Source: an uncultured Sphingomonadales bacterium (GTDB lineage Bacteria > Pseudomonadota > Alphaproteobacteria > Sphingomonadales > Sphingomonadaceae). From it: a stretch of DNA of 64,000 nucleotides. The first letter of the stretch is position 1. Each line of letters begins with the position of its first letter. The position numbers and the translations under genes were made by a program. Shown in pieces: positions 18,162-25,074 of this stretch. The stretch covers positions 1-64,000 of the forward strand of contig CAIMDB010000006.1 of NCBI GenBank assembly GCA_903839675.1, in the 5' to 3' direction. Below the pieces are notes generated by a model. It searched no databases and was not told the origin of the DNA. It was given only the letters and a program-made list of their open reading frames with translations.

Positions 18162-18482
18162 ATGGAAACGAAAACCGACGCTGCCATCATCGTCCGTGCC
18201 CTCAGTGCCTTGGCGCAGGAGCATCGCCTCGCCGTGTTCCGTTTGCTCGTGCAAGCGGGGCCGGAGGGGCTGCCTGCGGGCGTCCTCGCTGATGCGCTCG
18301 CGGTGCCTGCCTCGTCGATGAGCTTTCATCTCGCCCAATTGGCCAATGCCGGGCTTGTTACCCAAAAGCGGCAGAGCCGATCGATTATCTACGCAGCGGA
18401 CTTTGCGGCGATGAGCACGCTGATGGCGTTCATGACTGAAAACTGCTGCGGCGGCGTGCCGTGCGAGGCTGCGGCGGCATGA
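18162..18482 (+). CDS. arsR: ArsR-family metalloid-responsive repressor
   Basis: This 106-residue winged-helix regulator spans about residues 8-90 as the HTH domain, with recognition helix PASSMSFHLAQLANAGLV. It ends TENCCGGVPC, placing three cysteines at 95, 96 and 101. A C-terminal cysteine cluster is the As(III)/Sb(III) site in the Acidithiobacillus ArsR type, so this is more likely arsenite-responsive than a Zn/Cd sensor. I chose the ATG at 18162, abutting the operator; an upstream in-frame ATG at 18126 would put the operator inside the coding region. Its stop overlaps the channel gene as ATGA. Confidence 0.88.
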   Translation: METKTDAAIIVRALSALAQEHRLAVFRLLVQAGPEGLPAGVLADALAVPASSMSFHLAQLANAGLVTQKRQSRSIIYAADFAAMSTLMAFMTENCCGGVPCEAAAA

Positions 18483-19129
18483 TTCAGCGGCTTTGGGCCG
18501 AAGCGCTCGGCAGTTTCTTTCTGTTCGCGACTGTCGTTGGGTCCGGCATCATGGCGGAACGGCTGGCAGGCGGGAATGTCGCGGTCGCCCTCATCGGCAA
18601 TACGCTGGCGACAGCCGCCATTCTCTATGTGCTGATCACGATGCTTGCACCCGTGTCTGGCGCGCATTTCAATCCGGCTGTCAGCCTCGTCGCGCGGCTG
18701 CAGGGGGATGGAAGCTGGAAGGGGCTGGGCGCCACAATCGCGGTCCAGATCCTTGCGGGCATCGCGGGGGTGTGGACGGCCCATGCCATGTTCGATTTGC
18801 CGATCCTTCAGGCCTCCACTCATATCCGCACCGGACCCGGCCAATGGTTGGGGGAATTTGTTGCGACCTTTGGTCTGGTCATGACCATCCTGCTGACGGT
18901 CCGCCACCGCGCAGAGGCCGTGCCGCTGAGCGTGGCGCTCTACATCACGGCGGCCTATTGGTTCACCTCGTCGACGAGCTTTGCCAACCCTGCGATCACG
19001 ATTGCCCGCAGCCTGAGTGACAGTTTTGCCGGAATTGCGCCTGCAGACGTGCCTGCCTTCATCGCTGCGCAATTTGCAGGCGCACTGGCGGCGCATGGCT
19101 TTGAACGGGGCATCTTCAAACAAAGCTGA
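18479..19129 (+). CDS. MIP-family channel (AqpS-like aquaglyceroporin)
   Basis: This 216-residue channel has six hydrophobic helices and two NPA boxes, GAHFNPAVS (NPA 65-67) and FANPAITIAR (NPA 170-172), with the pore Arg at 177. It is coupled by ATGA to an arsenite-type arsR. The arrangement matches arsR-aqpS of Sinorhizobium, where the channel lets arsenite leave the cell after arsenate reduction. No arsenate reductase, ArsH or ArsB/Acr3 is present here, so the pair is incomplete or the other genes lie elsewhere. The stop is 6 bases from the 3' end of candidate RNA copy 2. Confidence 0.87.
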   Translation: MIQRLWAEALGSFFLFATVVGSGIMAERLAGGNVAVALIGNTLATAAILYVLITMLAPVSGAHFNPAVSLVARLQGDGSWKGLGATIAVQILAGIAGVWTAHAMFDLPILQASTHIRTGPGQWLGEFVATFGLVMTILLTVRHRAEAVPLSVALYITAAYWFTSSTSFANPAITIARSLSDSFAGIAPADVPAFIAAQFAGALAAHGFERGIFKQS

Positions 19130-19132
19130 AAT

Positions 19133-19278
19133 GGAAAAGGGCGGATCGACGCGAGACCAGAGGAGCAGTCGATCCGCCCTTTAAGAAGCGTTTGGGGAAC
19201 GCTCGTTGGGAACACCAATATCAATGCAGGCCGCGTGCCAGAGCGTGCCAGTGTCGGTTTTCTGACGCTTTCGATGGT
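19133..19278 (-). ncRNA. candidate small RNA, copy 2 of a duplicated unit
   Basis: Near-identical to 17901-18045 over the whole unit, including its promoter region. The 3' stem (19136-19182) is a perfect 15 pairs, AAAGGGCGGATCGAC with its complement, around the same 17-base loop as copy 1; on the minus strand it is followed by UUUUCC. Thus the terminator orientation, the conserved loop and the base-pair changes between copies all agree with a minus-strand transcript running from the blaI side toward the channel gene. It may also terminate the arsR operon message on the plus strand. Confidence 0.5.
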
Positions 19279-19284
19279 GAAGCG

Positions 19285-19322
19285 AAATTAACCAGCGACC
19301 CCATTTGTCAAAAATCCCGACA
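19285..19322 (-). promoter_or_regulatory. promoter-like sequence and dyad of candidate small RNA copy 2
   Basis: On the minus strand TTGACA (19311-19306) precedes TAATTT (19290-19285) by 15 bases. The plus strand shows the same TGTC-N9-GACA dyad as copy 1 (19306-19322). Conservation of this dyad outside the transcribed part argues that the duplicated unit includes its control region. Confidence 0.4.
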
Positions 19323-19362
19323 AAAACATCGCCTCTTGCATTCATCTGTGGTTCAGGCGTAC

Positions 19363-19378
19363 GATTACATTTGTAGTC
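19363..19378 (+). promoter_or_regulatory. BlaI/MecI/CopY-type operator upstream of blaI
   Basis: GATTACATTTGTAGTC contains the exact TACA-N2-TGTA core (19366-19375) recognised by BlaI/MecI/CopY repressors, with six of seven arm positions symmetrical. A possible -35 TTGCAT (19336-19341) and -10 TACGAT (19360-19365) lie directly against it, so binding would block transcription. It sits 44 bases upstream of the blaI ATG and predicts autoregulation of the blaI-M56 operon. Confidence 0.75.
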
Positions 19379-19421
19379 ACAAGACGCGGGCAAGACTCGC
19401 AAGCGACAGGAGCCGACGCAG

Positions 19422-19790
19422 ATGGCCGAACGGATCAGCGATGCAGAGCATGCGGTGATGGAGGTCCTTTGGGATCACGCGCCGCTTGATGCCCAGTCTA
19501 TCTATGACCGCCTCTCCGGTTCGCAGAGCTGGACGCTGGCGACGGTGAAGACGTTGCTCTCGCGTCTGGTGAGCAAGGATGCGCTGGCCACTCAAGCGCA
19601 GGGACGCAAGTTTCTCTATCGCCCTGCCATTGAACGCACGGCCTATGTCGCCGGGGAATCGCACCGTTTCGTTGACCGATTATTTGGCGGCAAGCTGAGC
19701 CCGCTGGTCGCGCAGTTCGCAGAGTCAGAGAAACTGTCTCCTGAGGACATTGCCGAAATTGAAGCCCTTTTGCAGGAGCTGAAGAAATGA
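19422..19790 (+). CDS. BlaI/MecI/CopY-family transcriptional repressor
   Basis: This 122-residue repressor has the N-terminal winged helix (MAERISDAEHAVMEVLW, then the recognition helix WTLATVKTLLSRLVSKD) and a C-terminal dimerisation helix bundle. Such repressors are inactivated by proteolysis triggered by a partner M56 membrane protease, which is encoded directly downstream with ATGA overlap. A consensus operator lies upstream. There is no beta-lactamase gene adjacent, so the regulated output is unknown. Confidence 0.93.
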   Translation: MAERISDAEHAVMEVLWDHAPLDAQSIYDRLSGSQSWTLATVKTLLSRLVSKDALATQAQGRKFLYRPAIERTAYVAGESHRFVDRLFGGKLSPLVAQFAESEKLSPEDIAEIEALLQELKK

Positions 19791-21322
19791 GCGGTTGGAT
19801 TATCGAGACGCTGATTGCGTCCACATTGTTGATGCTCTTCGTTCTGGCCCTTCGAGAGCCGGTGAGCCGCCACTTCGGCTCGCGCATCGCTTACGCATTG
19901 TGGCTTCTGCCCGCGCTGCGGCTGGTGCTACCGCCCATGCCCGAAAGCTGGGGCGCGGCTGCTGTGGCACCCGCGGCGAAAATGTCTGTTTTGATCGGAC
20001 AGGCGGCTCCGGTCGTTGAAACCAGCACCAACTGGGCTCTCGTGTTTGCGGGTGCCTGGGCCTTGGGAAGCTTGGCCTTTCTCGGCTGGCATCTCGCGGT
20101 CTATCGGCGCTTTGCCGCCCGCGTGCGGCAGGATTGTGAACCTTTGTGTGATCATGAGGCGTTCCCTGTGCAGGCCAGCCCCTTGGTCCGGTCGCCGCTG
20201 GCCTTTGGTGTGCGCGGTAAGATGGTCGTCGTCCCCGCCGACTTTGCCGATCGCTACGATGCCGCTGAACAACGGTTCGCGCTCGCCCATGAAGTGACGC
20301 ACCACCGGCGCGGCGATCTGATTGCCAATTTTGTCGGGCTTGCCGTACTGGCGCTGCATTGGTTCAACCCAGTTGCGCATATCGCCTGGCGCGCCTTTCG
20401 GCTGGATCAGGAAGCCGCGTGCGATGCCATGGTGTTGCGTGGGGCCTCGTCCGAAGACCGCCATGTTTATGGCTTAGCTCTCGTCAAATCAGCGACAGGT
20501 GGCGTGCCGCTGGCGGCCTGCACGATGACGGCTAAGACCGGCCTCAAGACAAGGCTGCGGCGGATCGTTGAGGGGCGCTTGGCCCCGATGCGCGGCGGCG
20601 CGGCTGTCGCCGGACTGCTCGTCGCAGGCGGTCTTGCGGTCACGGCCTCCACAGGCATCGCCGCCGAAGCCGCGCGCAAGGTTGAAGCGTCTGCCCCGAT
20701 GCTCGCGCTCAACGAAGTTGTGCTGGTGCATGACCTACCCGATCCGGCAGAGATTGAGGCGAAGATCCAGGCCGCGGACGCGCAGGCCAAGGCTGAGGTC
20801 AACCGCGCCCGTGCCAGCGCCCAGGCCGAGATCAATCGCGTTGCTGCTGCGGGCTATATGAGCGCAGCCGATTTCGCCGAAGCCAAGGCTGATGTTGATC
20901 AGGAATTGGCTGAGGGTCTGGCTGATGCGCAGGTCGCACTAGACGAAGCGCGTCGGGACGCGGAGGCTGCACGGACAGAGGCAGAGGCCGCCCGCACAGA
21001 TGCGCAAGCCCGGTCGCATGCTCGCCCCATCAGCACCGCTATCTCCTCTGCCATGCCCGTTCGTTGCGGCGAGGGGACGAAACTCTCTAGTTTTGCGCAG
21101 CAGGTCGCGTCACCCGATGGCCCGACCCGCGTGATCCGCATCGCGGTTTGTGCGCCGGATGCGAAGACGACGCGCGCGATGGTCCGTCATTCGCTCGCCC
21201 AGGTGCGCGCCCAGATCGCCCGTGATCCGATGATCCCTGCCGACATGCGTCAGACCATCCTGACGTCGCTTGACCAGCAGATGGCAGACGAACCCGCGCG
21301 CCAGCGGATGTCGCTGCAATAA
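19787..21322 (+). CDS. M56-family (BlaR1/MecR1-like) membrane peptidase
   Basis: This 511-residue protein has hydrophobic segments at about 5-20, 33-50, 85-105, 180-192 and 272-290. Between them is the zinc protease site: HEVTH at 168-172 and QEAACD at 208-213. After the last membrane segment comes a charged Ala-rich coiled coil (about 325-410) and then a domain with C427-x27-C455. It lacks the penicillin-binding sensor of BlaR1, so the signal is probably not a beta-lactam. It likely cleaves the BlaI partner when the outer domain senses its cue. The C-terminal domain is repeated in the next gene. Confidence 0.9.
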   Translation: MSGWIIETLIASTLLMLFVLALREPVSRHFGSRIAYALWLLPALRLVLPPMPESWGAAAVAPAAKMSVLIGQAAPVVETSTNWALVFAGAWALGSLAFLGWHLAVYRRFAARVRQDCEPLCDHEAFPVQASPLVRSPLAFGVRGKMVVVPADFADRYDAAEQRFALAHEVTHHRRGDLIANFVGLAVLALHWFNPVAHIAWRAFRLDQEAACDAMVLRGASSEDRHVYGLALVKSATGGVPLAACTMTAKTGLKTRLRRIVEGRLAPMRGGAAVAGLLVAGGLAVTASTGIAAEAARKVEASAPMLALNEVVLVHDLPDPAEIEAKIQAADAQAKAEVNRARASAQAEINRVAAAGYMSAADFAEAKADVDQELAEGLADAQVALDEARRDAEAARTEAEAARTDAQARSHARPISTAISSAMPVRCGEGTKLSSFAQQVASPDGPTRVIRIAVCAPDAKTTRAMVRHSLAQVRAQIARDPMIPADMRQTILTSLDQQMADEPARQRMSLQ

Positions 21323-21346
21323 CAGAAGAAGAAGAGGAGGAAGATC

Positions 21347-21787
21347 ATGGTTTCAGACAAGGCCTTTATCGTTGCCGGAACCACACTTGTGGTTGGCACG
21401 CTGTTTGCCCTCGCGTCCCCCACGCTCGCCGCCAACGAGCCGGAGCCCAAGGTGACCAAGACAATCATCATCCGCCATCATGATGGTGCCGAAGAGGTGC
21501 GCGAAGAAAAGGACATCGCCATCGCTGATTGCGCAGCCGGCGGTCGCAAGTTCGCGACCGATAATGAAGTGACGGACGGCAATGGTCAGGTGCGCAAATC
21601 AAAGATCGTCATCTGCGGTGCGCCGGACATAACGGACGCCGAAATGGCCAAGAAGCTCTCCGAAGCGCGCGCCCGCATCGCCAAGGATATGGAGAAGGCT
21701 GGCGAAGCGCGGGACAAAGCGCTCGCCGCCCTCGACAAGGAAATCGCGCGGCTCAACGGCCCGCACAAGGATTATCCAAAGGAATAA
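21347..21787 (+). CDS. small exported protein resembling the M56 sensor domain
   Basis: This 146-residue protein has an N-terminal hydrophobic segment (signal peptide or anchor, about 7-28, ending TLAAN). The mature part has two cysteines, C62 and C90, separated by exactly 27 residues, the same spacing as C427/C455 in the upstream peptidase. VICGAPD here corresponds to AVCAPDA there, and both are followed by a long charged helix (ARARIAKD versus VRAQIARD). The gene is 24 bases downstream and starts after a strong AGAAGAGGAGG run. It may be a soluble paralogue, ligand or competitor of the sensor domain. I know no characterised homologue. Confidence 0.8.
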   Translation: MVSDKAFIVAGTTLVVGTLFALASPTLAANEPEPKVTKTIIIRHHDGAEEVREEKDIAIADCAAGGRKFATDNEVTDGNGQVRKSKIVICGAPDITDAEMAKKLSEARARIAKDMEKAGEARDKALAALDKEIARLNGPHKDYPKE

Positions 21788-21795
21788 AGTCTCCC

Positions 21796-21827
21796 CTCCG
21801 GCCGTTATTTCCCTTTTCCGGCCGGAG
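21796..21827 (+). terminator. possible hairpin terminator after the blaI operon
   Basis: CTCCGGCCG and CGGCCGGAG are perfect 9-base arms around a 14-base T/C-rich loop, starting 9 bases past the stop. No U-tract follows, so termination is uncertain. The rest of the gap to 21926 shows no gene. Confidence 0.4.
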
Positions 21828-21926
21828 ACCAAGACCGGGGGTGCAGGAGAGGCTTCATCCCACCTCGCCTGCATCCCCGGCCCCTTTCGGTCCTCACTGC
21901 TTGAACATCCCCCCGTCTTTCGCCAA

Positions 21927-22817
21927 ATGAAGGGGATGGACGTGCCCGACCTTTCCAAAGAGCCTTATGCCGTTGCCGAGCAGATCAGTCCGCTGATCCG
22001 CCGCGTGCTGGCGCATAACCCTTCGCACTTCAGCTATACGGGCACTCAAACCTATATTGTCGGCACAGGTGAGGTCGCGGTGATCGACCCGGGCCCGCTG
22101 GGCGATGACCCGCATCATGTCGACGCGCTGATCAACATCCTGTCGGGTGAAAAGATCGTGGCGATCATGTGCACGCATACCCACCGTGATCATTCACCAG
22201 CCGCAGCACCCTTAAAGGCCGCGACCGCCGCGCCAATCATCGGCTGTGCGCCGCTGGTGCTGGAAGATGATGGCCCACGCGCTGATGCCAGCTTTGACGC
22301 GACCTATGTGCCTGATCGGGTTCTTGCGGACGGTGATAGCGTTTCCGGCCCCGGCTGGACGCTGACGGCACTTGCGACACCCGGCCACACCTCCAATCAT
22401 CTCTGCTTTGCGCTGGCGGAGGAGAAAGCTTTGTTCACCGGCGATCACGTGATGGGCTGGTCAACGAGCGTCGTCTCCCCGCCCGATGGCGACATGGCCG
22501 ACTACATGCGCAGCCTCGCTTTGCTGATGGAGCGGGATGACACGGTCTATTACGCGGCGCATGGGGCTCCAATTGAAACCCCGCAACGTCTCGTGCGCGG
22601 CATGATGGGGCATCGCAAGCAGCGCGAAGGGCAGATCCTCCGCCTGCTGGAGGCCGGAACAGGTCACATCCCGGATATGGTGCTCAGCATGTACAAGGGC
22701 GTCGACAAGCGCCTGCACGGGGCGGCCGGTCGTTCTGTCCTCGCGCATTTGCTGGACCTGCGGGGCCGCGGGATTGTTCTGGGTACTGAGGAGGCGGGAT
22801 GGAAGCTGGCCGCATGA
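21927..22817 (+). CDS. metallo-beta-lactamase-fold hydrolase
   Basis: This 296-residue protein has the zinc motif CTHTHRDHS (His84, His86, Asp88, His89), a later GHTSNHLCF with a metal-binding His, and FTGDHVMGW with the bridging Asp. The C-terminal winged-helix-like part (about 230-296) recalls LACTB2/RNase Z-like or glyoxalase-type members. The substrate is not clear. The ATG at 21927 has no obvious Shine-Dalgarno; the ATG at 21936 is an alternative. It overlaps the DUF4230 gene. Confidence 0.85.
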   Translation: MKGMDVPDLSKEPYAVAEQISPLIRRVLAHNPSHFSYTGTQTYIVGTGEVAVIDPGPLGDDPHHVDALINILSGEKIVAIMCTHTHRDHSPAAAPLKAATAAPIIGCAPLVLEDDGPRADASFDATYVPDRVLADGDSVSGPGWTLTALATPGHTSNHLCFALAEEKALFTGDHVMGWSTSVVSPPDGDMADYMRSLALLMERDDTVYYAAHGAPIETPQRLVRGMMGHRKQREGQILRLLEAGTGHIPDMVLSMYKGVDKRLHGAAGRSVLAHLLDLRGRGIVLGTEEAGWKLAA

Positions 22818-23407
22818 AACGTCTGATCGTTCTGCTGCTCGGCCTAGCGGTCATCGCGGGCGGGAGCATTTGGATGTTGCAGCGCCGTTTCAATCCGCCC
22901 GTCGAAACCGTTGTCTCCTCCAGCCTTGCCGCGCTGCAGGAACAGAACCGCCTCTCCGCCTTCGCCGCGCGCTTTGTGACGGTGGTGACCTCCAGCAAGA
23001 CACAACTCGGCTTCAGCGCGGAAAAGACCCTGATCCTGCCCGCGATGATCCGCTACGAAGTCGATATGGCCCGCCTCCGCCAGCAGGATTTGAGCTGGGA
23101 TAAGGACACGAACACGCTGTCCGTCCGGCTGCCGCCGATCCAGATTGCAGGGCCAGAATTCGATCTGGGGCAAGCGCGTGAATATGGCAGCGGCGCGGTG
23201 CTGATGGCGCTCACCGATGTGGAAGCGTCGCTTGATGCTGAAAACAAGGCCAAGGCGCGCGAAGACGTGATCCGTCAGGCCGCAGGCGAAGTGACGATGA
23301 AGCTCGCCCGTGAAGCCACGGTTCGTGCTGTGCAATCCAGTTTTGCTATGCCGCTTGCCGCTGCCGGTATAGAAGCAAAGGTGAATGTGACCTTCGCCGG
23401 TCGCTGA
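22814..23407 (+). CDS. DUF4230 domain protein, single-pass membrane anchored
   Basis: This 197-residue protein begins with a membrane segment, LIVLLLGLAVIAGGSIWML (about 3-21), followed by a periplasmic domain. The pattern LSAFAARFVTVVTSS, ILPAMIRYEVDMARL and PPIQIAGPEFDL matches DUF4230, whose function is not known. I chose the ATG at 22814 (ATGA overlap with the previous stop); an in-frame ATG at 22799 adds five residues. A 27-base gap leads to nadA. Confidence 0.8.
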   Translation: MKRLIVLLLGLAVIAGGSIWMLQRRFNPPVETVVSSSLAALQEQNRLSAFAARFVTVVTSSKTQLGFSAEKTLILPAMIRYEVDMARLRQQDLSWDKDTNTLSVRLPPIQIAGPEFDLGQAREYGSGAVLMALTDVEASLDAENKAKAREDVIRQAAGEVTMKLAREATVRAVQSSFAMPLAAAGIEAKVNVTFAGR

Positions 23408-23434
23408 CCTGATTGATACCAAGAGGATGACCAG

Positions 23435-24421
23435 ATGAACGCCCCTACCACCAGCCTTGCCGGTGTCGATATCCGCGCTGAAATTGAGCGTCTGCGTAAG
23501 GACCGCAACGCCATCATCCTCGCGCATTATTACCAGCGCCCGGAAATTCAGGATTTGGCCGACTATGTGGGCGACAGTCTGGAACTCAGCCGCAAGGCTC
23601 AGGAAACCGATGCCGATGTCATCGCCTTTTGCGGCGTGCGCTTCATGGCGGAAACGGCGAAGATACTTTCGCCTAGTAAAACCGTGATCCTGCCCGACAT
23701 GGACGCCGGATGCAGTCTGGAAGACAGTTGCCCGCCCGATCAGTTCAAGGCCTTCCGCGAGGCACACCCGAACCATATCGCGCTGACCTACATCAACTGC
23801 TCAACCGAGGTGAAGGCGCTGTCTGACATCATCGTCACAAGCTCTTCCGCTGAAAAGATTCTCTCGCAAATCCCGCTGAGCCAGAAGATCATCTTCGGCC
23901 CGGACAAGCATCTCGGCGGCTATCTCCAGCGTAAGCTTGGGCGGGAGATGCTGCTATGGCCCGGCGTTTGCATCGTGCACGAGGCCTTCTCGGAAACCGA
24001 ACTGATCAAATTGAAGGCGCAGCACCCCGGCGCGCCCGTCGCCGCGCATCCGGAATGTCCTGCGCATATCGTCGAGCACGCTGACTATGTCGGCTCGACG
24101 AGCGGCATCCTGAACTATGCCAAGACGATGGAGGGCGACACGCTGATCGTTGCGACCGAGCCGCACATCATCCACCAGATGGAACTCGCCGTCCCGCACA
24201 AAACCTTCATCGGCGCGCCGGGTGCCGACGGAAACTGCAACTGCAACATCTGCCCCTATATGGCGCTCAACACGCTCGAAAAGCTCTACATCGCGCTGCG
24301 GGATTTGAAGCCGCAGGTCCACATTGAAGAGGGATTGCGGTTGCAGGCGAAGAAGTCGCTCGACCGGATGCTGGAGATGGCGAGCGGGACTGTCGGGCAG
24401 GGGGATTTGGGGGCGCGGTGA
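23435..24421 (+). CDS. nadA: quinolinate synthase A
   Basis: This 328-residue [4Fe-4S] enzyme condenses iminoaspartate with dihydroxyacetone phosphate to quinolinate. AHYYQRPEIQDLADYVGDSL near the N-terminus, DAGCSLEDSCPP and HPECPAHIVEHADYVGSTSG are conserved. The C-terminal cluster ligand region NCNCNICPYMALNT has C268, C270 and C273. nadC lies downstream, but nadB (aspartate oxidase) is absent; the iminoaspartate source must be encoded elsewhere, perhaps aspartate dehydrogenase. Its stop overlaps a GTG start as GTGA. Confidence 0.97.
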   Translation: MNAPTTSLAGVDIRAEIERLRKDRNAIILAHYYQRPEIQDLADYVGDSLELSRKAQETDADVIAFCGVRFMAETAKILSPSKTVILPDMDAGCSLEDSCPPDQFKAFREAHPNHIALTYINCSTEVKALSDIIVTSSSAEKILSQIPLSQKIIFGPDKHLGGYLQRKLGREMLLWPGVCIVHEAFSETELIKLKAQHPGAPVAAHPECPAHIVEHADYVGSTSGILNYAKTMEGDTLIVATEPHIIHQMELAVPHKTFIGAPGADGNCNCNICPYMALNTLEKLYIALRDLKPQVHIEEGLRLQAKKSLDRMLEMASGTVGQGDLGAR

Positions 24422-24807
24422 GATACGGCGACGCCTTTGCCAAACTTGGTTACAGGCTTGAGGCTCCAAGACAAGATTGGACTGCCGAAAATACGACAGG
24501 CGTATGCATCACTTTATGGCGGTCCGAGATCGACTGGCCTTCTATGGTGATGGACAGTCGGTTCCATGGAGGTCCTTTAGAGGTTTGGCGAGATAAACCG
24601 GGAAACCGGAAGCGCATTCGGCATGCCAAGCGCTCCCTCGACGAATGTGATGGCTGGGTGGACGTCGTGATTGTGTCGGGTTCACCCGGCGGGGGCGTGG
24701 AAGACGCTTCGCCCTGGATCCCAAACGACCGCAACGGGTTGAGGTGGAAGGTGACGCATCTGGAATCCGATACGGGACACATCCGTCTAGAAGCTTCAAA
24801 GCCATAG
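24418..24807 (+). CDS. hypothetical protein between nadA and nadC
   Basis: I do not recognise this 129-residue protein. It starts with GTG overlapping the nadA stop (GTGA), which implies translational coupling. It has no signal peptide or membrane segment. Noticeable stretches are LWRSEIDWPSMVMDSRFHGG and RKRIRHAKRSLDECDGWVDV. It is rich in Trp, Asp and Arg, and the composition suggests a soluble folded domain. Its place in the NAD operon next to a toxin-antitoxin-like pair is the only clue to function. Confidence 0.7.
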   Translation: MRYGDAFAKLGYRLEAPRQDWTAENTTGVCITLWRSEIDWPSMVMDSRFHGGPLEVWRDKPGNRKRIRHAKRSLDECDGWVDVVIVSGSPGGGVEDASPWIPNDRNGLRWKVTHLESDTGHIRLEASKP

Positions 24808-24837
24808 ACTTGCACTAGTGCACCATATGCACTACTC

Positions 24838-25074
24838 ATGCGCCACATGGTCACTCTCACGCGCGGCCCGAATTGGAAGATTGCGGTGTATGGGCGGGAG
24901 CATGGCGTGCCGCATTATCACATCGAAGGACCCGGCTTCCGCTGTTCGGTGTCGATTGCGACGGGCGAGGTGATCATCGGGTCTGTTCCGGCGTCGGTAT
25001 TGCGGCAAGCGAGGGTGTGGGCTGATGCGAACAAGGCGGAGCTGGCCGCCATCTGGCAGGAGTTGAACGGTTGA
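24838..25074 (+). CDS. DUF4160 domain protein (possible toxin partner)
   Basis: This 78-residue protein matches DUF4160: an N-terminal strand pair, GREHGVPHYHIEG with the conserved HYH, SVSIATGEVIIG, and a helical end. DUF4160 genes are often paired with DUF2442 genes, as here, where the stop overlaps a TTG start. Such pairs have been proposed as toxin-antitoxin-like modules. The toxic role is inference. Confidence 0.8.
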   Translation: MRHMVTLTRGPNWKIAVYGREHGVPHYHIEGPGFRCSVSIATGEVIIGSVPASVLRQARVWADANKAELAAIWQELNG

